A program made the position numbers and the translations under genes. The notes beneath the pieces were generated by a model. That model had not been told where the DNA came from. It searched no databases and was given only the letters and a program-made list of their open reading frames with translations. From assembly GCA_964417555.1 (NCBI GenBank), contig CAYQIM010000043.1, positions 1 through 51,161 on the forward strand: a stretch of DNA of 51,161 nt. The letters are read 5' to 3'. Numbering within the stretch: position 1 is the stretch's first letter; each line of letters starts with the position of its first letter. Source of the stretch: CAYQIM01 sp964417555 (GTDB lineage: Bacteria; Pseudomonadota; Gammaproteobacteria; Diplorickettsiales; Diplorickettsiaceae). This document shows positions 24,000 to 33,477 of the stretch, piece after piece.

Positions 24000-24743
24000 T
24001 TACATATTAAAAGACTTTGTTGTTTGGGTTTCAGCGGCATTATGATGGCTATTTTCTGAACTGTGTTTAAAATAACTGGGGTGAGAACAAAGTGCTAGAT
24101 TGGGAGTATAAGGAGGGGGTGGGCATTCTTCATTCCTGTAGGGCAGTATGAAACTGGAATACTGATTCTTTTTATCATTTATTTTACTTTCTAGCATGCT
24201 GATAGAGTGACCTAGTTCTATCGCTATATTTTTTAAATTTACCATGAGTGCGGAGAATGGTTTTTTTAGGTTGGATAAAACAAGCGTTCTGTTTTCTAGT
24301 AACTGGACAGCGTTTACTTGGAAAATTATGTAGCTGCTAATTAATAAAAAGCTTAGTAGAACACCAGTGAGCAGAGTTAGCGGGAGTATGAGTAGGGCAG
24401 TACTTAGTGTTATATAAGCAGTAAGTGCGGTAAAACAGGTAAAACCAGCAAAGAAATACGTAAAAGTATTACGAGGTGAATGGTAGACCATTTTTGCACC
24501 AGCGATAAGTTGATAAAGATAGGTTTTAAATTGATCTTCAATATTATTTAGTTGAGCTATTTCTTTTTCTAAACCGATTCTGTTCATTTCAGCGAGATTT
24601 TGACGAAGAACAGCAATTTTTTCTATTTCTTCAATACATTGGTTGATAATAGTGATTTCTTTTTTAGAGAGATTGAGGGATGCTAAAGAAATGAGATGAT
24701 TGATGAGGGCTTCATCGCTAGCAGAGAGAATTCTAATATCCAT
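24000..24743 (-). CDS. Membrane protein with two helices and a PPxY-containing tail
   Basis: The start is set at the ATG at 24743 (MDIRILSASDEALINHLISL), which has AAGGAAAAA just upstream; an ATG 42 bases earlier lacks this. The 247-residue product has an N-terminal helical region with coiled-coil character (INQCIEEIEKIAVLRQNLAE), then a hydrophobic pair of membrane spans (about residues 100-145: FAGFTCFTALTAYITLS, LLILPLTLLTGVLLSFLLIS). The C-terminal tail is hydrophilic and contains ECPPPPYTPN, a perfect PPxY motif, followed by a His/Ser-rich end. This layout resembles effector-type inclusion or vacuole membrane proteins rather than a housekeeping protein. It is not recognised as a named family. 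It sits between gpmI and ctpA on the same strand. Confidence 0.7.
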   Translation of the reverse strand: MDIRILSASDEALINHLISLASLNLSKKEITIINQCIEEIEKIAVLRQNLAEMNRIGLEKEIAQLNNIEDQFKTYLYQLIAGAKMVYHSPRNTFTYFFAGFTCFTALTAYITLSTALLILPLTLLTGVLLSFLLISSYIIFQVNAVQLLENRTLVLSNLKKPFSALMVNLKNIAIELGHSISMLESKINDKKNQYSSFILPYRNEECPPPPYTPNLALCSHPSYFKHSSENSHHNAAETQTTKSFNM

Positions 24744-24810
24744 ATTTTTTTCCTTATAATGATGTTTAAGATTAATAGAATACAATGAAGATCACAAGAT
24801 CCTAACAATG

Positions 24811-24899
24811 AACTAGGGTGTGTCGTCATTTACGTGGGATGAGGCAGAAAACACACGCTTCGTGACCATCATCGTGCTAAATGACGACATGTTCTAGTT
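24811..24899. repeat. Long imperfect palindrome at the end of gpmI
   Basis: TGTCGTCATTTA (24821-24832) is the exact reverse complement of TAAATGACGACA (24878-24889), and the flanking AACTAG (24811-24816) pairs with CTAGTT (24894-24899). The right end touches the gpmI stop codon. It could be a mobile palindromic (MITE/REP-like) unit or a 3'-end stabiliser; it has no T-tract. Confidence 0.75.
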
Positions 24900-26458
24900 T
24901 ATTCAAAACTTAGTAGGCTCTTACCCGTCATTTCTTGTGGTTTAGGGAGATTGAGTAAAGTTAAGAGGGTGGGTGCTATATCGGCTAATGTGCCGTATTC
25001 GTTTTGCTGAGTTATTTTTGCCGGGCGGCCGATATAGATAAACGGAACTGGTTCTGTGGTATGAGCGGTGTGAGCTTGTTGTGTTTTTGTATCGTACATA
25101 CATTCCGCGTTACCGTGATCGGCAGTGATAATCGCTTCACCACCTTGTTTTTTTAGCGCAGTAACAATTTTAGCGATGCATTCATCAATGCAGGTTATGG
25201 CTTGTTGAGTCGCATTGAGATTTCCTGTGTGCCCTAACATATCAGGATTTGCAAAATTGCAAATGATAACATCGTATTTTTTTTCTTCTATCGCAGTTAG
25301 GAGCTGATCTGTAATTTCGAGTGCGCTCATTTTAGGGCTTAGATCATAGGTTGCTACTTTTTTTGAAGGGATTAACACGCGTGTTTCATTAGCAAAAGGT
25401 GCCTCAATACCACCGTTAAAAAAGAAGGTGACATGGGCGTATTTTTCTGTTTCGGCAATATGGAGTTGTGTTAAGCCTTTTTTCGCAAGGTATTCAGCCA
25501 AGCCGTTTTCTAGGGATTGCTGTGGGAAGGCAACGTGACTAGGAATGTCGGCGGCGTATTGCGTTAAAGAAATAAAATCACTTAAATGTGGATGTAAGTG
25601 GCGTTTAAAGTCTGAAAAACCTATATTAAGGAAAGCTCGACTTAGTTGGCGTGCGCGATCCGCACGAAAATTCATGAAAAAAACGATGTCACCCTCTTGA
25701 ATTTTCACGGCAGGTTCGTCGGGTTGGTGAATGCAGGTAGGTTTTACAAATTCATCACTTTCACCTCTATCGTAGGCTTGTTGTAGTCCTTCTAACGCCG
25801 TGGCGGCATGATAATCCGCTTTGCCGCTGGTTAAACAATCGTACGCGGCTTGCGTGCGCTGCCAGCGCTTGTCTCTGTCCATGGCATAATAGCGGCCAAT
25901 AAGTGAGGCTATTTTACCGACGCCAAAGTTTTGACATTGTTTTTCTAAAGCAGTAATCGAAATTTGTGCACTTTTTGGCAGTGTATCACGACCATCGAGA
26001 AAAGCGTGTATATAGCAATTTTTTAGCTCTTTTTGCGCGAGCAGTTGCAATAAAGCATAAATTTGTTTCTCGTGACTATGAATTCCACCGGGTGATAATA
26101 GTCCTAAGATGTGAATTGTTTTTTGAGTGTCTTTTGCTTTTTTTAAAGCAGATAAAAATACTTCATTGTTAAAAAAGTCACCGTCTGCAATGGCTTTATT
26201 AATGCGGGTTAAATCCTGGTAAAGAACACGACCCGCACCCATGGTGAGATGCCCCACTTCGGAGTTTCCCATTTGACCTTCGGGTAGACCTACGAATAGA
26301 CCCGATGCATTTAGCAAGGTATGAGGGCAGGTTTGTATTAGGTGGTCCCAGTGTGGTGTTTTTGCCAGTGTAATGGCATTGTGATTATCTGCTTCACGGT
26401 GACCCCAGCCATCGAGGATTATCAAGATAACGGGTTTAGGACGTTTAGATTTGTTCAT
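24899..26458 (-). CDS. gpmI: 2,3-bisphosphoglycerate-independent phosphoglycerate mutase
   Basis: A glycolytic and gluconeogenic enzyme that interconverts 3- and 2-phosphoglycerate with two manganese ions. It belongs to the alkaline phosphatase superfamily. The first metal motif ILDGWG and the phosphoserine loop MGNSEVGH (Ser66) lie near the N-terminus, and the second metal cluster ITADHGNAECMYD near the C-terminus; the length of 519 is typical. The ATG at 26458 is preferred to the TTG one codon upstream. The gap to the MATE gene is only about ten bases, so they are probably cotranscribed. Confidence 0.96.
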   Translation of the reverse strand: MNKSKRPKPVILIILDGWGHREADNHNAITLAKTPHWDHLIQTCPHTLLNASGLFVGLPEGQMGNSEVGHLTMGAGRVLYQDLTRINKAIADGDFFNNEVFLSALKKAKDTQKTIHILGLLSPGGIHSHEKQIYALLQLLAQKELKNCYIHAFLDGRDTLPKSAQISITALEKQCQNFGVGKIASLIGRYYAMDRDKRWQRTQAAYDCLTSGKADYHAATALEGLQQAYDRGESDEFVKPTCIHQPDEPAVKIQEGDIVFFMNFRADRARQLSRAFLNIGFSDFKRHLHPHLSDFISLTQYAADIPSHVAFPQQSLENGLAEYLAKKGLTQLHIAETEKYAHVTFFFNGGIEAPFANETRVLIPSKKVATYDLSPKMSALEITDQLLTAIEEKKYDVIICNFANPDMLGHTGNLNATQQAITCIDECIAKIVTALKKQGGEAIITADHGNAECMYDTKTQQAHTAHTTEPVPFIYIGRPAKITQQNEYGTLADIAPTLLTLLNLPKPQEMTGKSLLSFE

Positions 26459-26469
26459 CAATAATGTAC

Positions 26470-27831
26470 CTAAAAAAGATATTCATCAATTTTGCGATGA
26501 TAACGCCAGATCAACAGTGGGATCCCTATTATTTCACCGATTAAGGTTGCCCACCAGATCCCTAATCCAGCCAGGCCAAAAACGATAGCGAGGTAAGCGA
26601 GTGGGAAAGCCGCGATCCAAAAAATTAAAATAGAATTAAGTAGCGAAAATTTGGTGTCTTTGAGACCGCGTAGTGAGCCGAAAAAAACAAAGCGTACCGC
26701 TTCAACAATCTGCACTAAGGCGGCCATGACGAGAAATTCTTTGGCTAGTTGAATAATAACCACATTGTTTGGATCGTTAACCTTAAAATCAATGGCGATC
26801 AGGGTATTGGGGAATTTCCAATACATGAGTGCCACCAAAAATGTATAGCTACAAGCATAGAATAGTCCCACATAAGTCGCGTAATGGACAGCTTTTTTAT
26901 CATTTCTACCCACACTATGCCCTACGCGAATAGTAATTCCTTGGCCTAAAGCAAAGGTTACAATAGAAAATAACCAGAAAAATTGTAGGGTTACTTGATT
27001 AGCACTTAACGTATCTTGGTTAATGAGTCCCATCAGAATAGTCATGACAAGAAAGAAACCAATTTCAACACAATACATTAAGCCCAAAGGAATACCGACT
27101 TGAAAAATTTCTTTTAGAGCGACCGTTATTTTTTTTAAATGTGAAATTTTTAGATAAATGCGAAGATCTTTCTTTAAGAAGAAGTAGATGATAAATAGAA
27201 TAGCAATGATCCAAAAAGCGAGCGCTGTTCCCCAACCGATGCCTGCGATGCCCAGTTTAGGGAAACCAAATACGCCAAAAACAAAAGCATAGTTGAAAAA
27301 AATACAAAGCGGGACAAACAATAAACTAAAACTCATATTAATTTTTGTCCGGCCCAGGCCCGATACAAATTGCATAGCTACAGTATAAATAAAGTCAGGG
27401 ATGACTGCCCAGGTAAGTCCGTGCAGATACGGTTTGGCTAATAATACGGTTTTAGGGTCTTGGCCAAAAAACAGAAAAATAGGTGCGAGATTCCATAACA
27501 AAACCATAGCCGGGATCATTAATGCCGTAGACAAGAGTAAGCCAGCACACAGTACATCTTGTATTTGATCCAGGCGTTGTTTGCCGTAATAGCGTGCCAC
27601 CAAGGTTGTAATGGCGGAAAGGGTGCCCCAAATAATTACCATGATGGTCGTGAATACCCAATTAACGAGGGCGCCAGCAGCCAGACTTTCTGTTCCTAGA
27701 TGAGCAAGAAAAATATTAGAGAAAAAACCGACTGAGGTTTCAACAAGTCCACTTAAGATAAGCGGTATCGCTAACACTAATAATAATTTGCTTTCTGAAA
27801 AAAAGGTTTTTTGAATAATTTGGTTTGACAT
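26470..27831 (-). CDS. MATE family efflux transporter
   Basis: An inner-membrane, cation-coupled multidrug/toxin exporter of 453 residues with about 12 hydrophobic segments arranged as two related halves. Typical features are the N-terminal LLVLAIPLILSGLVETSVGF, LGTESLAAGAL in the first half, and QVTLQFFWLFSIVTFALGQG in the second. The substrate cannot be read from the sequence. The N-terminus resembles the NorM/VmrA branch. It lies between lgt (22-base gap) and gpmI on the same strand, probably in the same operon, although its function is unrelated to theirs. Confidence 0.9.
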   Translation of the reverse strand: MSNQIIQKTFFSESKLLLVLAIPLILSGLVETSVGFFSNIFLAHLGTESLAAGALVNWVFTTIMVIIWGTLSAITTLVARYYGKQRLDQIQDVLCAGLLLSTALMIPAMVLLWNLAPIFLFFGQDPKTVLLAKPYLHGLTWAVIPDFIYTVAMQFVSGLGRTKINMSFSLLFVPLCIFFNYAFVFGVFGFPKLGIAGIGWGTALAFWIIAILFIIYFFLKKDLRIYLKISHLKKITVALKEIFQVGIPLGLMYCVEIGFFLVMTILMGLINQDTLSANQVTLQFFWLFSIVTFALGQGITIRVGHSVGRNDKKAVHYATYVGLFYACSYTFLVALMYWKFPNTLIAIDFKVNDPNNVVIIQLAKEFLVMAALVQIVEAVRFVFFGSLRGLKDTKFSLLNSILIFWIAAFPLAYLAIVFGLAGLGIWWATLIGEIIGIPLLIWRYHRKIDEYLF

Positions 27832-27853
27832 AAAACGTGGTTGATAAAACGTG

Positions 27854-28639
27854 TTAACGGGTGCGGGCAGTATACGCCTTATAAAGTAATACTATTCCCA
27901 CAAGGATCATCGGTAACGACAGTAGTTGACCCATTGTTAACCAATTCCAGGCAATGAAACCCAATTGTGTATCCGGTTGGCGAAAAAATTCAAGTATAAA
28001 ACGAAAAACACCGTATAAAAGTGCAAACCAGCCAGAAATTGCCATACGCGGCCGTTTTTTACTGGAATATATCCAAAGAACCAAAAATAATACAACGCCC
28101 TCAAAGAAAAACTCGTACAGTTGCGAAGGATGTCGGGGTAATGGCCCTGCATGTGGAAACACCATGGCCCACGGTACATCAGTGACTCTGCCCCATAATT
28201 CACCATTGATAAAGTTGCCAATGCGACCGGCACCGAGACCAATGGGTACCAATGGCGCGGCAAAGTCGGTGATATCAAAAAAGTGTTTGCCTGTTTTTTT
28301 ACTATATAAATAAAGGGCTAAAAGTACGCCTAATAATCCACCATGAAAGGACATGCCCCCTTGCCAGATTTGAAAAATAATCCAAGGATGCGCTAGAAAA
28401 TTACCAAAATCATAGAAAAGCATATAGCCAACACGACCACCTAAAATAACACCGAGTGCGACATAAAAAAGAACATCGCTGACTTGATCGGCGGTCCAAC
28501 TACTATGAGGTTTGTTGGCACGATACGTTGCCAATATCCAAGCGCCGACAAAACCGACGGCGTACATTAAGCCGTACCAATGAACCTTGAGTGGCCCTAA
28601 ACTAAAAGCAATGGGATTGATGGAAGGAGTGGGCAACAT
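27854..28639 (-). CDS. lgt: Prolipoprotein diacylglyceryl transferase
   Basis: An inner-membrane enzyme that transfers diacylglycerol from phosphatidylglycerol to the lipobox cysteine, the first step of lipoprotein maturation. The product is 261 residues with seven hydrophobic helices. The signature GRIGNFINGELWGR, the HGGLLG loop (MSFHGGLLG) and RHPSQLYEFFFEG match the family, including the invariant Arg and the HPSQLYE block. The upstream glycosyltransferase stops three bases before its ATG, which indicates translational coupling. RlpA and MltB, encoded in the same block, both carry lipoboxes and would be substrates. Confidence 0.97.
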   Translation of the reverse strand: MLPTPSINPIAFSLGPLKVHWYGLMYAVGFVGAWILATYRANKPHSSWTADQVSDVLFYVALGVILGGRVGYMLFYDFGNFLAHPWIIFQIWQGGMSFHGGLLGVLLALYLYSKKTGKHFFDITDFAAPLVPIGLGAGRIGNFINGELWGRVTDVPWAMVFPHAGPLPRHPSQLYEFFFEGVVLFLVLWIYSSKKRPRMAISGWFALLYGVFRFILEFFRQPDTQLGFIAWNWLTMGQLLSLPMILVGIVLLYKAYTARTR

Positions 28640-28642
28640 AAT

Positions 28643-30094
28643 TTAGTCCTGATGGGAGATTAATCTATATTCGCTACTGTAATTAACAGTATAACGCATC
28701 CAATTGTTAGTTGATTTTGTGATGCCAAGAAGTGAAGGTAAAAAAGCGACAATGCAGACCAATAATAGCAGCCTAGAGGGGATTTTTTCAAAATCTAATG
28801 CAAGGTTTTCTACTAAGGGTCGGCGTAGCAGAAAAAATAGTCCTATTAAACCTATTAATACTGAAAAATAAAGGCTAGAACCTAAAAATACAGGAACGAC
28901 ATTATTGGTTTTTATTTCGTTAGTGGGGATTAACGGAATCGGAATGTTACAGAGTAAAAGAAAGGTAGCTAATAGTAGCGGTAAAATAATAGGGTAAATG
29001 CCTTTTTTCGAGAAATCCCACAAAATTAGCAACGGAATACTGAGGAAAGGAAAATAATATAGCCAACCCAATGGAGAAAGTAATAGCATAGCGACTAAAG
29101 TCATGGAAAAGTCCAGATCCGTTTTTTTTTGTCGATCCATGCCAGGAAGCGGTCGTAAAAACCATAGCAGTGCGCCTATTAATAACGCAGATAAAAAAGG
29201 ATAAGCAAAGCTAAAAAGCCCGGGCAGAGGGAACAACGGTGTATTCGCTTCAGGTCCGCCTATGAGGCGTAATAAAAAGCCGTAAATAGAAACATTCCAG
29301 CTGGAAGCAGCCCAAGCTATTTGATGGCAGGCTTGATAGTAAGGATAATAGATATCAATGCCAAAAAATGCGGTGTTTATTAAACCGCATATAAGGATGG
29401 TTAAGATAAATAGCGATAGCGCGCGCCATTCTTTACGGATTAAAAAATAAAAAAAGAATAAGCTAATAAAAGGTTTTAAGCTGGTAGCCAAACCTAGAAA
29501 AATAGCTGTTTTTGTAGATTTTTGATCATGGGCGGTACGCCATCCTAATACGAGTAAGGGTAACAGGAGTAAACTAACCTGTCCAAATTGCAGATTGGCA
29601 AAGGTTGGAAAAAAAATAGTAAAGCCTATTAACAGTAACAAACACGTGGACAATGAGTGAATAGAATGAGGTTCGAGCTTTTGTTGGATTAATAAAATAC
29701 TTAAATAGCCAGCCAGTATGGAAAGAAAAGTCCATACTAAAAGTGCATGCGGGTAACTCAAATACGCGAGTGGGAAGCTAATTAAGGTAAAGAAAGGAGG
29801 ATTGAGATTTCCTGCTAAACGAATGGGTTTTTTTTGTTGTTTTTCTTGTGCAGCTAAAATTGAATGTCCCGGTTCGGTCTGTTTTTTATTTTTAATAAAA
29901 TAAATTGGTGTATAAATATTTTTTCCTTGAATCAGCATCCGTTGTGAATGATAAAACTTTCCATAATCACTATAAAGGATGCTGGTTTTACCCAAAGTAA
30001 GCGGATAGATAAAGCTAAGAAAAAATAATCCGCTTAGGATGGAAACCCCGAATATAAACAAAAAGAATTGAGCGATTTTTTTTAGTGATATCAT
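28643..30094 (-). CDS. GT87-type (DUF2029) membrane glycosyltransferase
   Basis: A 483-residue polytopic protein with about 10-12 hydrophobic helices. An N-terminal helix is followed by a long loop (YSDYGKFYHSQRMLIQGKNI) that includes an early acidic motif, as in GT-C enzymes using polyprenyl-phosphate sugars. NLNPPFFTLISFPLAYLSYP resembles the 'NPP' block of the GT87/PimE-like family. Acceptor and sugar are unknown; lipid or cell-surface glycan mannosylation is one possibility. It is tightly coupled to lgt (three-base gap) and 66 bases after rlpA. Confidence 0.75.
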   Translation of the reverse strand: MISLKKIAQFFLFIFGVSILSGLFFLSFIYPLTLGKTSILYSDYGKFYHSQRMLIQGKNIYTPIYFIKNKKQTEPGHSILAAQEKQQKKPIRLAGNLNPPFFTLISFPLAYLSYPHALLVWTFLSILAGYLSILLIQQKLEPHSIHSLSTCLLLLIGFTIFFPTFANLQFGQVSLLLLPLLVLGWRTAHDQKSTKTAIFLGLATSLKPFISLFFFYFLIRKEWRALSLFILTILICGLINTAFFGIDIYYPYYQACHQIAWAASSWNVSIYGFLLRLIGGPEANTPLFPLPGLFSFAYPFLSALLIGALLWFLRPLPGMDRQKKTDLDFSMTLVAMLLLSPLGWLYYFPFLSIPLLILWDFSKKGIYPIILPLLLATFLLLCNIPIPLIPTNEIKTNNVVPVFLGSSLYFSVLIGLIGLFFLLRRPLVENLALDFEKIPSRLLLLVCIVAFLPSLLGITKSTNNWMRYTVNYSSEYRLISHQD

Positions 30095-30160
30095 AAAAGT
30101 TGGAGAATACTTTCTGCCAATTAATATCCTTAATTTTAAAATTACATTTAATTAAATTTT

Positions 30161-31009
30161 TTAGTTGATGTTAAGTCCCGCTAATTGCAATTGATGATGT
30201 AGTTGCTTGGAAGTGTTTGCATTGGGTAAGGGACCCACTACCACTCGGTAATAAAGCCGATGGTGGATAGGAGTTTTCTCTACCTTGACAGGTGAATGGG
30301 TCCAGTGTTTAACAAGAACAGCAAGTTCTTGTGCTTGGGCGTGCTGCTTGAAAAGTCCTATATGAATATAGGGCTTAGTTTTATTCGGTAAGGAGGAGGT
30401 TGTTTTAGCATGTGTATTTGCCGCTAAGCGAGTCACTCCTGGCGTGATAGCACGAATGTAGACGGGAGCTGTTCCAGACCCTGTCATATCTAATTTTTTG
30501 GCAGCCGCATAAGAGAGATCGATGAGACGGTTACCAACAAAAGGCCCTCTATCATTGACTTTTACAATGATTTTTTTCCCGTTATGCAGGTTGGTAACTT
30601 GTAAATAAGTGGGGAGCGGCAGTGTTTTATGGGCAGCAGTCATTCCTGCTACATTATAGATATCTCCATTTGCCGTTTGAAAGCGATGGAACTTCATGCC
30701 ATACCAAGAGGCAATCCCTTTAGCATGATAACCGTTTGCATTCTTCATCACATAATAGCGATGCCCAAAAACAACATAGGATTTAGGGTTGCCACGTTTG
30801 CTTAAAGGTTCTGCTTTTGGTACGGCGTTGGGTATTTTATTGGCGTTAATTCTAAAGGTAGGGGGTTTATCATAACGTAAGGGATAACGTCGCATACTGC
30901 TTGTTGTGCTGCTACAAGCGGTTAAGGCCAGCATAAGAATGAAAAGAAAAAATCCTATTACGTGTTTAAAAAATAAGCTTCCTTGCCTAGCATTATTTTT
31001 TAATATCAT
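30161..31009 (-). CDS. rlpA: RlpA-like septal/peptidoglycan lipoprotein with SPOR domain
   Basis: An outer-membrane lipoprotein. The lipobox LTAC (Cys32) follows a hydrophobic segment. A double-psi beta-barrel spans about 95-190 (ASWYGMKFHRFQTANGDIYN, VKVNDRGPFVGNRLIDLSYA); in RlpA enzymes this is a lytic transglycosylase acting on denuded glycan. A C-terminal SPOR domain (about 210-282: YIHIGLFKQHAQAQELAVLV) binds such glycan at division sites. The gene overlaps the end of mltB by 17 bases, so translation is coupled. Confidence 0.93.
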   Translation of the reverse strand: MILKNNARQGSLFFKHVIGFFLFILMLALTACSSTTSSMRRYPLRYDKPPTFRINANKIPNAVPKAEPLSKRGNPKSYVVFGHRYYVMKNANGYHAKGIASWYGMKFHRFQTANGDIYNVAGMTAAHKTLPLPTYLQVTNLHNGKKIIVKVNDRGPFVGNRLIDLSYAAAKKLDMTGSGTAPVYIRAITPGVTRLAANTHAKTTSSLPNKTKPYIHIGLFKQHAQAQELAVLVKHWTHSPVKVEKTPIHHRLYYRVVVGPLPNANTSKQLHHQLQLAGLNIN

Positions 31010-32006
31010 TAGGGTGATGCTCGTGTTGATAGTAATGGTTAATCAATTCACTTAATTGGTAGACCACCATCGCATACAGTGAACTGGAATTATATCGTTT
31101 AATGACTTGAAAGTTCTTAAATCCTAACCAATATTCTTTCCCATGTCGAATAGGTAAAGCAATTAAGGTGGTTTTTAGTTGCTTTGGTAAAGGATTTTTT
31201 GGGTATATATGATATTTTGCAAAATTTTGCAATGTAAATCCGTTTAAAGCACTAGGTAAATGCTGAATACTTTGACCTTTGAATCGTGCCGGTACGGTAA
31301 CAGGGCCACCTTTTACCCAACCATGGTAGTTAAGATAGTTGGCTATACTAAGAATGGCATCATCTGAGTTGGAAATAAGGTCGCTATATCCTTTATGGGA
31401 AGCATCTACGGCTAAGTGTCGATAATTGCTTGGCATAAATTGTACTTGCCCTATTGCTCCGGCATACGAACCTCTCGTTGTTTTGGGATTAATAGCTGGA
31501 TTTTCACGACCTAATAATAAAAATTGCTCCAGCTCGCTTTGGAAAAAATGGGAACGCCGGGTATGGTTAAAACTTAAGGTACTTAATGAATCCAAGACGC
31601 GATAGTTACCTTTTACCTCGCCATAACGGCTTTCTATACCTAAAATAGCCACGATAAGTGAGGCAGGAACGCCATAACTTTTTTGCGCATAGGTCAGTGC
31701 TTGTTGATGCGCATGCCAAAATTTAACGCCTTTTCGAGCCCGTTTGTCGGTGACGAAAATCGGTCTATAATCAGACCAGGTTAAACTTTCTTTAGGCTTT
31801 ACAAAAGAACTGATGATGGAACGGTTAGGTTTGACGGTATTAAATAGTATTTGTAATTGTCGACGATCAAAGCCATATTTTTTAACCATACTATCAATAA
31901 ATCGATGTACCTCGGGTTTATCAGCGTAAGCCGTACAAGCTGTTAAGCAAAGACCAATTAATAAAGCTAATGTTTGCAGAATAAAACGAATCTTGTTTTT
32001 TTTCAT
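30993..32006 (-). CDS. mltB: Membrane-bound lytic murein transglycosylase B
   Basis: A lipoprotein that cleaves the glycan backbone of peptidoglycan, forming 1,6-anhydromuropeptides. The lipobox LTAC gives Cys24. The SLT-fold catalytic Glu125 lies in ILGIESRYG; AGAIGQVQFMPSNY and the following SIANYLNYHGW blocks are characteristic of MltB. The length of 337 is usual. It follows rodA by 16 bases and overlaps rlpA. Its position next to rodA matches the gamma-proteobacterial elongation cluster. Confidence 0.95.
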   Translation of the reverse strand: MKKNKIRFILQTLALLIGLCLTACTAYADKPEVHRFIDSMVKKYGFDRRQLQILFNTVKPNRSIISSFVKPKESLTWSDYRPIFVTDKRARKGVKFWHAHQQALTYAQKSYGVPASLIVAILGIESRYGEVKGNYRVLDSLSTLSFNHTRRSHFFQSELEQFLLLGRENPAINPKTTRGSYAGAIGQVQFMPSNYRHLAVDASHKGYSDLISNSDDAILSIANYLNYHGWVKGGPVTVPARFKGQSIQHLPSALNGFTLQNFAKYHIYPKNPLPKQLKTTLIALPIRHGKEYWLGFKNFQVIKRYNSSSLYAMVVYQLSELINHYYQHEHHPNDIKK

Positions 32007-32022
32007 ACAACAGCTCCCAATT

Positions 32023-33144
32023 TTAGTTGCCCACTAATTTTCTATGTGTTTGGATAGACATGAGGATACCAAAGCCTGCGATTAAAGTAATTAATGAGGT
32101 TCCGCCATAACTGATGAGAGGTAATGGTACGCCAACAACGGGTAATAGCCCGCTTACCATCCCGATATTAATAAAGGCAGCGATAAAAAAACTTAAACTC
32201 AAGCCTCCCCCTAATAAACGAGAAAATGTATCTTGTGCATTCACGCTAATGTAAAAACCTCTTGCTGTAATCCAAAAGTAAAGAATTAGTAGAACAAGAC
32301 TCCCTAATAGACCAAATTCTTCACCACAAACTGCAAAAATAAAATCCGTTGTATGTTCCGGTAAAAATTGTAGATGCGATTGTGTTCCTTGTAGCCAGCC
32401 TTTGCCAAAAAAACCACCGGCGCCAATGGCGATCTTAGATTGAATGATGTGATAACCCGCGCCCAGTGGATCTCTTTCTGGATTGAGAAATGTCAATACA
32501 CGTAGTTTTTGGTAATCATGCATAAAGTGCCAACCAATAGGTGCGATGACCAAAATTAATAAACCACCTAATAACAATAGACGTCCACTAATGCCGGCTA
32601 GTAAAATAACACTAAAACCTGAAATGGTTATTAATAACGCCGTACCTAAGTCCGGTTGCTTAATAACGAATAAAGTGGGGATGAGGACAATCGCTAATAG
32701 AACGAGCAAATGCCCAAAAGAGGGAGGTAATAGTTTGTCATGTAAATACCAAGCTAGCATCAGCGGTACAGACAATTTCATGAGCTCAGAAGGCTGAAAT
32801 TGAAATAACCAAAGATTGAGCCATCTTTGTGCTCCTTTGCCAACCACACCGATGAGTAAAACCGCCGCAAGAAGTAAAAAGCTAATCAAAAATATCCATG
32901 GTGCCCACATCCGGTAAACGCTAGGAGGAATTTGCGCAAATAAAATCATTATAATAAAAGCAAACAACATCCGAATGGCTTGTTTGCTGACTAATGCTAA
33001 ACTTTGATTACTTGCACTATAGAGAACAAATAAACCGATTATTATGAGACTAATTAGCGCTATTAATAGGGATTTATCGATGTGGAAGAATTCCTTTGCC
33101 CCATGTCTAGCAAAACGACGCCGATAGGCTGTAAATTCAAACAT
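32023..33144 (-). CDS. rodA: Rod shape-determining SEDS glycosyltransferase RodA
   Basis: A peptidoglycan polymerase of the elongasome, working with PBP2. The product is 373 residues with about ten membrane helices. SEDS hallmarks include GKGAQRWLNLWLFQFQPSEL, KQPDLGTALL, the large periplasmic loop with AIGAGGFFGKGWLQGTQSHL and LPEHTTDFIFAVCGEE, and the C-terminal LPLISYGGTSL. No mrdA (PBP2) gene lies upstream; the next gene on that side is a divergent L,D-transpeptidase, so the usual mrdA-rodA pair is separated here. It is probably the first gene of the minus-strand block. Confidence 0.97.
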   Translation of the reverse strand: MFEFTAYRRRFARHGAKEFFHIDKSLLIALISLIIIGLFVLYSASNQSLALVSKQAIRMLFAFIIMILFAQIPPSVYRMWAPWIFLISFLLLAAVLLIGVVGKGAQRWLNLWLFQFQPSELMKLSVPLMLAWYLHDKLLPPSFGHLLVLLAIVLIPTLFVIKQPDLGTALLITISGFSVILLAGISGRLLLLGGLLILVIAPIGWHFMHDYQKLRVLTFLNPERDPLGAGYHIIQSKIAIGAGGFFGKGWLQGTQSHLQFLPEHTTDFIFAVCGEEFGLLGSLVLLILYFWITARGFYISVNAQDTFSRLLGGGLSLSFFIAAFINIGMVSGLLPVVGVPLPLISYGGTSLITLIAGFGILMSIQTHRKLVGN

Positions 33145-33477
33145 AAAAATTATATCTTAATTAAAAATAAATACGGTATGAGCTTTACTTAAAAAGTCGT
33201 TTTTGGTGCCCATTTTGTCGGAACGACATACAATTTTTCCGTAAGGCCAGTCGTAGTATAGACCCATTGCACTTTAAGTTGCGAGTTTGTAGCTTAAATG
33301 CTTTAGTTCAAATGTAACAAAGTTTAAGCAAATCTTAGCGACTTTTTTGTATTGGTTGCGTAATTGGCAATTCGATGTACAATACGCGGATTCTTACAAT
33401 CCGCTATTTTTGTTTTGTCCTTTGGCTAAAAAAAGAGGGAGCTTAGTGAAAGTATTTATACTGTTGTAGATGAAGGC
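33145..33477. other. Divergent intergenic region rodA / L,D-transpeptidase
   Basis: No coding frame of note. It contains a small GTCG-GAA-CGAC hairpin and, nearer the plus-strand gene, a promoter-like pair. It must carry promoters for both the minus-strand envelope block and the plus-strand transpeptidase. Confidence 0.6.
33356..33383 (+). promoter_or_regulatory. Candidate sigma-70 promoter of the L,D-transpeptidase gene
   Basis: TTGCGT (33356-33361) and TACAAT (33378-33383) are separated by 16 bases, upstream of the gene starting at 33478, giving a leader of about 90 bases. Confidence 0.45.
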
